Source: Archangium sp. (GTDB lineage Bacteria > Myxococcota > Myxococcia > Myxococcales > Myxococcaceae). From it: a stretch of 64,000 nt of DNA. The stretch's first letter is position 1. Every line of letters begins with the position of its first letter. Positions 57,383 to 64,000 of this stretch are shown here, in pieces. The stretch is taken from the NCBI GenBank assembly GCA_030695565.1, contig JAUYRZ010000074.1:1-64000 (forward strand). Direction: 5' to 3'. Under the pieces are notes generated by a model. That model did not search any database and was not told the origin of the DNA. It saw only the letters and a program-made list of their open reading frames with translations. Made by a program: the position numbers and the translations under genes.

Positions 57383-59227
57383 ATGAACCGATCGGCGTGG
57401 GTCAGGCTGGGACTCTTCCTCGTGGCGCTCGCTGTCGCAGTGACGCTGTGGTTTCGCGTGCTGAAACTACAGGGCGACTCCCAGGTGGTGCCGTACAGCG
57501 AATTCCTCGTGGCGCTCGACGAGGGGAAGGTGAACGAGGTGCTGCTCGAGAACGAGCGCATCCTCGCGAAGCTGAAGGAGAAATCGAAGACCGGGAGCGA
57601 GCAGTCGATGGTGGCCTCGCGGCTCCCGAACATGGACGAGCGAGACTTGATCGCCCGGCTGGAACAGAAGGGCGTGAAGTTCTCCGGGCACATCGAGCGC
57701 GACAGCTTCTGGCCCGCGGTGCTCTCGTCGATTCTCCCGCTGGTGATGTTGTTCTTTCTCTTCCGCGCCGTGGGCGGAATGCTCGGCGGCGTGGGCCGCG
57801 GCGCGAGACCGATGAGCTTCGGCAAGAGCCAGGCGAAGATCTTCGATCGCTCGAGCGAGAACCGCACCACCTTCGTCGACGTCGCCGGCGTGGAAGAAGC
57901 GAAGAACGAGCTGATCGAGGTGGTGAACTACCTCAAGGATCCCGAGAAATACAAAGCGGTCGGCGCCCGCGTTCCCAAGGGTGTGCTGCTGGTGGGCGCT
58001 CCGGGCACGGGCAAGACCCTGCTGGCGCGCGCGGTGGCCGGCGAAGCCCAGGTGCCCTTCTTCTCGATGTCGGGTTCGGAGTTCGTGGAGATGTTCGTGG
58101 GCGTCGGCGCCAGCCGCGTGCGCGATCTCTTCACCCAGGCCAAGGAGCGCGCACCGTGCATCGTGTTCATCGATGAGCTCGACGCCGTCGGCAAGACGCG
58201 CGCGGGTGGGGGCGTGTTCGCGGCCAACGAAGAACGCGAGCAGACCTTGAACCAGCTGCTGGTGGAGATGGACGGCTTCGACGCCAGCGTGGGCATCGTG
58301 ATCATGGCGGCCACCAACCGGCCCGAGGTGCTCGACAAGGCGCTCATGCGCGCGGGCCGCTTCGACCGCCAGGTCCTGGTGGATCGCCCCGACGTGCGCG
58401 GGCGCGAAGCGATTCTGCGGGTGCACTCACGGCGCCTCAAGCTCGACGCCGTCGACCTGAAGCTGGTGGCCCAACGCACCCCGGGCATGGTGGGGGCGGA
58501 TCTCGCCAACGTGGTCAACGAAGCGGCGCTCGCCTGTGCCCGGCGCGACGCCATGACCGTGCAGCAGCGCGACTTCGAAGAGGCGATCGATCGCATGCAG
58601 CTGGGCCTGCGCAAAGATGGCCGGGTGATGAGCGAGCCCGAACGCCGCCGGGTGGCCTGGCACGAGTCGGGGCACGCCCTGCTGGCGCTCTCGGTCAAAC
58701 ACGCCGACCCCGTGCACCGGGTCACCATCATCCCGCGCAGCATCGGGGCGCTGGGGGCGACGCTGCAGCTCCCGACGGAGGATCGCTACCTGATGACCGA
58801 AGACGAGCTGCGCGACACGCTGGCGGTGTTGATGGGCGGCCGGGTGGCAGAAGAGCTGGTCTTCGACGGCGTCTCCACCGGCGCGCAGAATGATCTCGAG
58901 CGCGCCAGCGAGCTGGCCCGGCAGATGGTGTGCCGCTTCGGCATGTCGTCGTTGGGGCCGCAGACCTTCGGCAAGGCGTCAGGCTCGCAGTTCCTCGGGG
59001 GCAGCGCGGTGTCGTTCGAAGAGCGCAACTTCAGCGAGGCGACGGCGCAGGCGATCGATCAAGAAGTGCGGCGTCTGCTCGACACCGCGCACCAACGCGC
59101 CCACGAAGTGCTCAGCGCGCGCCGCACGGTGCTCGACGCGATCGCCCGCGAGCTGTTGGAGAAGGAGACCCTGGAGCGCGAGGCGCTCGAAGCGCTCGTG
59201 CGAACGCCGATCGCCATCACCGGCTAA
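57383..59227 (+). CDS. ftsH: ATP-dependent zinc metalloprotease FtsH
   Basis: This 614-residue membrane-bound AAA+ protease has two transmembrane helices (about 8-25 and 110-130) flanking a periplasmic domain. The ATPase has Walker A GAPGTGKT (about 205-212), Walker [12 protein letters not shown] and the second region of homology [20 protein letters not shown]. The protease site is HESGH (427-431), with a downstream Glu/Asp in the [16 protein letters not shown] region. It degrades misfolded membrane proteins and short-lived regulators. The length is normal. The 188 nt before it hold no recognisable gene, and I see no clear heat-shock promoter. Confidence 0.96.
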   Translation: MNRSAWVRLGLFLVALAVAVTLWFRVLKLQGDSQVVPYSEFLVALDEGKVNEVLLENERILAKLKEKSKTGSEQSMVASRLPNMDERDLIARLEQKGVKFSGHIERDSFWPAVLSSILPLVMLFFLFRAVGGMLGGVGRGARPMSFGKSQAKIFDRSSENRTTFVDVAGVEEAKNELIEVVNYLKDPEKYKAVGARVPKGVLLVGAPGTGKTLLARAVAGEAQVPFFSMSGSEFVEMFVGVGASRVRDLFTQAKERAPCIVFIDELDAVGKTRAGGGVFAANEEREQTLNQLLVEMDGFDASVGIVIMAATNRPEVLDKALMRAGRFDRQVLVDRPDVRGREAILRVHSRRLKLDAVDLKLVAQRTPGMVGADLANVVNEAALACARRDAMTVQQRDFEEAIDRMQLGLRKDGRVMSEPERRRVAWHESGHALLALSVKHADPVHRVTIIPRSIGALGATLQLPTEDRYLMTEDELRDTLAVLMGGRVAEELVFDGVSTGAQNDLERASELARQMVCRFGMSSLGPQTFGKASGSQFLGGSAVSFEERNFSEATAQAIDQEVRRLLDTAHQRAHEVLSARRTVLDAIARELLEKETLEREALEALVRTPIAITG

Positions 59228-59768
59228 CCTCCCTCTCCCTCTGGGCGCTCTGGGAGAGGGTCGGGGTGAGGGCCAGGTTCCGCTCGACGGTCCCCGTGCT
59301 CACCACCTCTGCCGCGCTGCGCGGCTCACAGATGGCCCCCAGGGTGGCGATCACCTCGTCACCCGCCACCTCAGGCACCCGGCGCCCGCGCTGCAGCTGC
59401 GCCACCCGGGCGAGGTCGTTGAGCGAGAGCAACCCGGCCACCCGCCCCTTTCCATCGACGACCGGCAACCGCCGCACGCGTTTGCTGCGCATCAACGCCT
59501 CGGCGAGGCCCAGCCGATCGTCGGGCCTGACGGTCGCCACGGAGCGCGTCATCACCTCACCCACGGTGAGCTCACCCAGCGGCACGCCACGCAGAAACGC
59601 CGCCATGCACACGTCGCGATCCGTGATCACCCCGGCGAGGTGCTCCTCGGCATCGACCACGATCACGCATCCAATGTCCGCGTCCCACATCAGCTGCACC
59701 GCTCGCGTAGCGGGGTCGTGCACGCCGCAGGTCAAGGCGGGGCGCGACATGATCTGTTCGACCTTCAT
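59217..59768 (-). CDS. Two-CBS-domain protein
   Basis: This 183-residue protein has two CBS repeats. The first is MKVEQIMSRPALTCGVHDPATRAVQLM with IGCVIVVDAEEHLAGVITDRDVCM. The second is VGEVMTRSVATVRPDDRLGLAEALM with VRRLPVVDGKGRVAGLLSLNDLA. CBS pairs bind adenosine nucleotides and regulate partners. The last ~18 residues ([19 protein letters not shown]) are read from a copy of the dispersed palindromic repeat, and the frame overlaps the end of ftsH by 11 nt. AAGGAG precedes the ATG. Confidence 0.9.
   Translation of the reverse strand: MKVEQIMSRPALTCGVHDPATRAVQLMWDADIGCVIVVDAEEHLAGVITDRDVCMAAFLRGVPLGELTVGEVMTRSVATVRPDDRLGLAEALMRSKRVRRLPVVDGKGRVAGLLSLNDLARVAQLQRGRRVPEVAGDEVIATLGAICEPRSAAEVVSTGTVERNLALTPTLSQSAQREREVSR
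59231..59273. repeat. Dispersed GC palindrome within the CBS gene end and after ftsH
   Basis: CCCTCTCCC (59231-59239) and GGGAGAGGG (59252-59260) form a perfect 9-bp stem. TCGGGGTGAGGG follows, as in the 2.5-kb copy. It is 4 nt after the ftsH stop, so it may terminate ftsH while also encoding the CBS tail. Confidence 0.75.
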
Positions 59769-59885
59769 GATCAGGACTCCTTGAAGATGGGGAGAAACAC
59801 TTCAGTAAACAGGGAAGCGCAGACTGACGACCGACACCGAGGCCGGGCACCGCCTGCACTTCTGATCCAACGTGCATGATGTGCG

Positions 59886-60140
59886 TCAGTGCATCAGCCC
59901 TTCGCGAAACGCGCGCACCGCAGCCAGAGCCCCCTCGACCGTGCGGTGCGCGGCGGGCGTGGCCTTGCGGCCCACCAGCTCGGCGATGGACGCCCGGGTT
60001 TCGAGCTCAGCCCACTCGACCGGTTTCACCGGGGAAATGGCCAGTGCGGTGCGCACCTGATCGCGCTCGTGGCCCAACTCCCGGAGGCTGTGTTCCAGCT
60101 GCTGCTCGAGCATCGTCGCGCTGCCGACCGAATGTCTCAT
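59886..60140 (-). CDS. Small soluble helical protein of unknown function
   Basis: This 84-residue protein, MRHSVGSATMLEQQLEHSLRELGH..., is predicted mostly helical. Its core reads ALAISPVKPVEWAELETRASIAELVGRKATPAAH. No family was recognised. The ATG at 60140 is preceded by GGGGGCACCAC. A near-perfect sigma-54 promoter 36 bp upstream supports expression and links it to the ACP-like gene at 53 kb. Confidence 0.6.
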   Translation of the reverse strand: MRHSVGSATMLEQQLEHSLRELGHERDQVRTALAISPVKPVEWAELETRASIAELVGRKATPAAHRTVEGALAAVRAFREGLMH

Positions 60141-60174
60141 GTGGTGCCCCCGGTTGGTGAGGCGGGCCACGTGA

Positions 60175-60189
60175 GCAATCTGCGTTCCA
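60175..60189 (-). promoter_or_regulatory. Sigma-54 promoter of the 84-residue gene
   Basis: The minus strand reads TGGAACG-CAGA-TTGCTCA, one difference from consensus. It is nearly identical to the site at 53231-53245. The 293-nt gap 60141-60433 holds this promoter and no gene that I can support. Confidence 0.7.
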
Positions 60190-60433
60190 CCAGGCGCTCC
60201 GAGCGGGCGATTCGTGCGCCAGGCGAAGGTTCTGCGCGTTCAGTTTGCGCGCTCCGCAGGGAAAGCGGTCGGCATGAAAATGGCTGTGCGCCCTTCCGGA
60301 AATCGTCCCCAATCGGTAACACCTGAGGTGACTTCGCAGTCAGCATGCAGAGCGTTGGACACACGCACCACAGCGTGGGAAATGAGCGCGGTCACCAAGC
60401 GCATCACGGGTGATCAGCGGGGGGTTCACACAG

Positions 60434-63400
60434 ATGAATGAAGTTGCTTCGAAGCCAGATCGGGCAGGGCCCTTGTCCGCAGCGCCCCTGGTGGTGGGCG
60501 TGGGTGCGTCGGCCGGCGGCCTCGAGGCACTCAGCGCGCTGCTGCGCGAACTCCCCGAAGACGCGCCGCTGGGCGTGGTGGTGGTGCAGCACCTCGACCC
60601 CAGACACCAGAGCAGCCTGGCCGAGCTGCTCGCGCGCAACACCACCTTCAAGGTGCTGCCCGCTGCCGAAGGAGCGCTGGTCGAAGCGGGCCAGGTGCAC
60701 GTCATTCCCCCCAACACCGATCTGCGGATCAGCAACAGCCGGCTCCAGCTGCTGCCGCGCGAGGCGGGCCGCACGCACCTGCCCATCGACGCCTTCTTCG
60801 ATTCGCTCGCGCGTGATCGCGGCCGCGCGGCGGCGGGCGTGGTGCTCTCAGGCACCGGCGCCGATGGAGCCCAGGGCGTGTGCGCGCTGCGCCGCGTGGG
60901 CGCCACCACCTTCGCGCAAGACGCGACCGCGCAGCACACCGGCATGCCCGAAGCGGCCGCCGCCACTGGCTGCATCGATCTGGTGCTCACGCCCGCGGCG
61001 ATCGCCCAGAAGCTGATCGAGCAGACCGAAGACGCGATGGTCGACGCGCACCAGGACGTCGACTCGCTCCCGCAGGTCTTCGCGTTGTTGCGGCGGGCCA
61101 GCGGCGTCGACTTCTCCAGCTACAAACCCTCCACCCTGCGCCGCCGCATTCAGCGCCGCGCGGCGTTGGGCCATCACCCGAACATCGAGAAGTACATCGA
61201 GGCGCTCGAGCGCGATCACGCCGAGCTCGCGCTGCTCGCCCAGGACATGCTCATTCACGTCACGAGCTTCTTCCGTGACGCTGGGGTGTTCGCCGCTTTG
61301 TCGGGCAAGGTGTTGCCCAAGCTGCTGGCAGAGAAGCCCGCGGGCGAACCGTTTCGGGTGTGGGTGCCCGGCTGCTCCACCGGCGAAGAGGTCTACTCGC
61401 TGGTCATCACCCTCAGCGAGCTGCTGTCAGACCTGGGCCGCGAGACGCCGCTGAAGATCTTCGGCACCGACCTGAGCGAGAAGGCGATCGATCGCGCGCG
61501 CGCCGGCATCTACCCGGAGACCATCGAGAGCTCGGTGACCCCGGGCCGGCTGCAGCGCTTCTTCATTCGCACCGAGGCCGGCTACCAGATTCGCAAAGAC
61601 GTGCGCGACCTGTGCGTCTTCGCCCGGCAAGACATCACCCGCGACCCGCCGTTCTCGAACATCGATCTGGTCAGCTGCCGAAACCTGATGATCTACCTCT
61701 CTGCGCCCGTTCAGCGCAGGGTGGTGCCCCTCTTCCACTACGCGCTGCGGGTGGGGGGCGCTTTGCTGCTGGGCACCTCCGAGAGCCCGGGCAGTCACCC
61801 CGGCTTCGAAGCGGTCGATGGCACCCACCGCATCTACCGGCGAACCGCTCAGGCGACCCGCGCCGAGACCATCATGAGCACGTACCCGCAATGGCCCACG
61901 GCGCCGCGGGTGGCCCGGCCCGCGCCCCCGCCTTCAGGCCACCTCGACGTGCAGCGTGAAGCCGATCGCGCGGTGCTCTCGAGCTACGCGCCCCCCGGCG
62001 TGGTGGTGACCGACGACCTGGTCATCGTTCAGTTCCGCGGCCAGACCGGCGCCTACCTCGAGCCAGCGCCCGGCACGGCCACCCTCGACCTGCTGCGCCT
62101 GACGCGGGAAGAGCTGAGGGTCGATGTGCGCGCCGCCCTCGAGCACGCCCGCCAGATCAACACCTTCACCCGCTCCGAGCCTCGCGCGTTGCGCGCCGGT
62201 GACAACCAGCGCCGGGTGAGCGTCGAGGTCATTCCCCTGCTGCCGCCCATCGTCGCCGAGCGGCACTTCGTGGTGCTCTTCCGCGAAGAAGCGCCCGTGC
62301 CGGCAGGCGAAGTGACCGTGGTCTCCACGGTCAGCGCCGAAACCACCCACCGGGAGATGGAAGAAGGCCTGCGCAGCGAGCTTACTTCGACGCGCACCTA
62401 CCTGCAGTCGGTCATCGAGCAGCTCGAGGCAGGCAACGAAGAGCTGCGCGCCTCCAACGAAGAGGTGGTCAGCAGCAACGAAGAACTGCAGAGCACCAAC
62501 GAAGAGATGCAGACCGCTCGCGAAGAGCTGCAGGCGACCAACGAAGAGCTCTCGACCGTCAACGACGAGATGGTGCAGCGCAACGCCGAGGCGATGCGCA
62601 TCAACGACGACCTCACCAACGTGCTGCACGGCGTGGGCATCGCCATCGTCATCCTCGGGCGTGACTCACGCATTCGCCGCTTCACGCCCGTGGCCGCGAA
62701 GCTGCTCAACCTCATCGCCACCGACGTGGGCCGGCCCATCAGCGACATCAAGTCGAACCTGCGCGCGCCCGACCTGCTGGCCCTGGTGGCCGACGCGCTC
62801 GAGCACCTTGCCCCCTGCGAGCGCACCGTCACCGATGAGACGGGCCGCTGGTACCAGCTCACCGTGCGGCCGTACCTGACCACCGAGCGCAAGGTCGACG
62901 GCACGGTGGTGACCATCGTCGACGTCGACGCGATTCAGCGCGGCAAGTCGATGCTCGCCGAGGCGCTCGCCTACGCCGAAGGCATCGTCGACACCGTGCG
63001 CGACCCGCTGCTGGTGCTCGATGAGCACCGCAAGGTGCGTTCGGCGAACCGCTCGTTCTACCGGAAGTTCCAGGTCAGCCGCGAAGAGCTCGAGGGCAAG
63101 CCGTTCGAGCAGCTGGGCAACCCGCGCTGGGTGCCGCCGGTGTTGATCTCCGCGCTCGATCGCCTCGCCGCGAACGCCGGCCTCGAAGACGCCCGCCTCG
63201 AAGACACCCCCAGCCGCTTCGCGGGGCGCTCGATGCTGGTGTCGGGCCGGCCGCTGCTCCGCTCGGGGCAGGCGCCGTGGGTGCTGCTGGCCTTCGAAGA
63301 TCTCACCGAGCAGATGCGCAGTGACGCGGCGGTGCGCCGCAGTGAACGCGCGCTGCGCGAGATGCTGGGGGCGGCGTCAGAGGCGATCCTCATCGCCAAC

Positions 63401-64000
63401 GGCAACGGCCTCATCACCTACGCCAACGAGATGGCGGCCCGCACGTTCGCCTACCCGCTCGAAGAGCTGACCGGCCTGTCGATCGAACGGCTGGTGCCCG
63501 AGGAGCGGCGCGACGAGAAGTACGACAACTTCTCGCCCTCGTCGCAGGGCGTGATGAGCGGCAACCGTGAAGTGCGCGGCCGCCGCAAAGACGGCACCCT
63601 CTTCCCCGCCGAGGTGGGGCTGAGCGTGATGGAAGGCGAGCAGGGCCCGCTGGTGGTGGCCTTCGTGTCAGACGTCACCGCGCGCCACGAGGCGGAAGCG
63701 CGCATCAGCGCCTACAAGAAGAACCTGCAGGAGATGGCCTTCGACGCGGCGCTGGTGGAAGAGCGCAGCCGCCGCAAGCTCGCCGCCGACCTGCACGACA
63801 ACATCGGCCAGACGCTCGCGCTCGCGCAGATTCGTTTGAAGGCCGCGCAGAGCCGGCTGGAGACCGGGGGGGCCGCGAAGGATCTGGGCGAGGGCATCAA
63901 GCTCATCGGCGTCGCCCTGACCGACACCCGCGAGCTCACCTTCGAGCTGAGCCCTCCGGTGCTCTACGACCTGGGGTTGCCCGCGGCCGTGTCGTGGCTG
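60434..64000 (+). CDS. CheB-CheR-PAS-histidine kinase fusion, 3'-truncated
   Basis: This open frame gives 1189 residues and continues past the window. A CheB methylesterase domain (about 18-200) has its triad motifs: GVGASAGGLEAL, VVVVQHLDP and VLSGTGADGAQG. A CheR methyltransferase (about 215-480) follows, with SFFRDAGVF, WVPGCSTGEEVYSL and LVSCRNLMIYL. A Glu-rich coiled coil (about 640-710, NEELRASNEEVVSSNEELQ) and three PAS-like regions come next. Near the window end is a HisKA_3-type dimerisation helix with ADLHDNIGQTLALAQIRL. The expected HATPase lies beyond. There is no receptor or CheA gene nearby, so it probably acts as a stand-alone sensor, perhaps adjusted by its own methylation domains. 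Confidence 0.93.
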   Translation, partial: MNEVASKPDRAGPLSAAPLVVGVGASAGGLEALSALLRELPEDAPLGVVVVQHLDPRHQSSLAELLARNTTFKVLPAAEGALVEAGQVHVIPPNTDLRISNSRLQLLPREAGRTHLPIDAFFDSLARDRGRAAAGVVLSGTGADGAQGVCALRRVGATTFAQDATAQHTGMPEAAAATGCIDLVLTPAAIAQKLIEQTEDAMVDAHQDVDSLPQVFALLRRASGVDFSSYKPSTLRRRIQRRAALGHHPNIEKYIEALERDHAELALLAQDMLIHVTSFFRDAGVFAALSGKVLPKLLAEKPAGEPFRVWVPGCSTGEEVYSLVITLSELLSDLGRETPLKIFGTDLSEKAIDRARAGIYPETIESSVTPGRLQRFFIRTEAGYQIRKDVRDLCVFARQDITRDPPFSNIDLVSCRNLMIYLSAPVQRRVVPLFHYALRVGGALLLGTSESPGSHPGFEAVDGTHRIYRRTAQATRAETIMSTYPQWPTAPRVARPAPPPSGHLDVQREADRAVLSSYAPPGVVVTDDLVIVQFRGQTGAYLEPAPGTATLDLLRLTREELRVDVRAALEHARQINTFTRSEPRALRAGDNQRRVSVEVIPLLPPIVAERHFVVLFREEAPVPAGEVTVVSTVSAETTHREMEEGLRSELTSTRTYLQSVIEQLEAGNEELRASNEEVVSSNEELQSTNEEMQTAREELQATNEELSTVNDEMVQRNAEAMRINDDLTNVLHGVGIAIVILGRDSRIRRFTPVAAKLLNLIATDVGRPISDIKSNLRAPDLLALVADALEHLAPCERTVTDETGRWYQLTVRPYLTTERKVDGTVVTIVDVDAIQRGKSMLAEALAYAEGIVDTVRDPLLVLDEHRKVRSANRSFYRKFQVSREELEGKPFEQLGNPRWVPPVLISALDRLAANAGLEDARLEDTPSRFAGRSMLVSGRPLLRSGQAPWVLLAFEDLTEQMRSDAAVRRSERALREMLGAASEAILIANGNGLITYANEMAARTFAYPLEELTGLSIERLVPEERRDEKYDNFSPSSQGVMSGNREVRGRRKDGTLFPAEVGLSVMEGEQGPLVVAFVSDVTARHEAEARISAYKKNLQEMAFDAALVEERSRRKLAADLHDNIGQTLALAQIRLKAAQSRLETGGAAKDLGEGIKLIGVALTDTRELTFELSPPVLYDLGLPAAVSWL

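Noticed and set aside
59817-59834. GG-N10-GC element before the CBS gene as a sigma-54 site
   Set aside because: It has six or so mismatches to the consensus; the spacing alone is expected often in GC-rich DNA.
1-64000. Search for tRNA, rRNA, integrase, transposase and toxin-antitoxin genes
   Set aside because: None could be supported; intergenic gaps are short and hold only promoters, hairpins or repeats.

Overview
The window comes from a high-GC (about two-thirds G+C), densely coded bacterial chromosome, most likely a member of the Myxococcota (myxobacteria or a close relative). The evidence is the style of the proteins: many lipoproteins with Asp-Ala-Gly spacers or Gly-rich linkers, a Ser/Thr kinase with a C-terminal PEGA domain, a MopE-like calcium-repeat lipoprotein, large hybrid sensor kinases, sigma-54 activators and a dispersed palindromic repeat at gene ends. 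No rRNA, tRNA, CRISPR array, insertion sequence or prophage was seen.

Layout. 0-2.5 kb: the 3' end of a sigma-54 activator gene, a consensus -24/-12 promoter, a small ORF and a SulP permease. 2.5-9.1 kb: envelope and lipid-type genes (von Willebrand A lipoprotein, PIG-V-like glycosyltransferase, MMPL transporter, small secreted and membrane proteins, YbgC thioesterase). 9.2-17.1 kb: a complete assimilatory sulfate-reduction operon, cysH - siroheme synthase N-domain - cobA - cysD - cysN::cysJ fusion - cysI. It carries sulfate to sulfide through APS and makes the siroheme needed by CysI. 17.2-22.0 kb: a C69 dipeptidase, a short-chain dehydrogenase and a hybrid histidine kinase. 19.7-34.1 kb is rich in stress-type genes (two SDRs, DUF4142, LigD + Ku end-joining pair, Rieske oxidoreductase, GlsB/YeaQ, PG-binding lipoprotein, DUF748, ferritin-like, DUF6496). 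Many of these have sigma-54-like -24/-12 elements about 25-50 bp before the start codon. A truncated-haemoglobin lipoprotein also sits here. 34.6-41.1 kb: MopE-like/PEGA operon, VOC protein, two lipoprotein/tetratricopeptide-like genes and a Ser/Thr kinase. 41.2-45.1 kb: an otsA-otsB fusion with a GH15 hydrolase (trehalose synthesis and likely turnover). 45.3-48.5 kb: haemerythrin-like, tandem V4R, an unknown gene and an endonuclease/exonuclease/phosphatase lipoprotein. 48.7-55.2 kb: LysM protein, PqqD/M50-like/double-cNMP membrane protein, a phosphoribosyltransferase with an apparently inactive alpha/beta hydrolase, an ACP-like mini protein and a PD40 lipoprotein. 55.3-64 kb: APH-like kinase plus CysC-like kinase, FtsH, a CBS protein, a small gene, and a CheB-CheR-PAS-histidine kinase that runs off the end.

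Main points of interest: the CysN-CysJ fusion with a vestigial APS-kinase-like middle segment; a putative sigma-54 regulon sharing TGG(C/A)AC-N5-(T/A)TGCTC(A); an alpha/beta hydrolase that has lost both nucleophile Ser and catalytic His; a haemoglobin predicted to be lipid-anchored; and repeat hairpins that have become the C-terminal tails of Ku and a CBS protein. All functional calls come from reading motifs by eye; no database search was possible.
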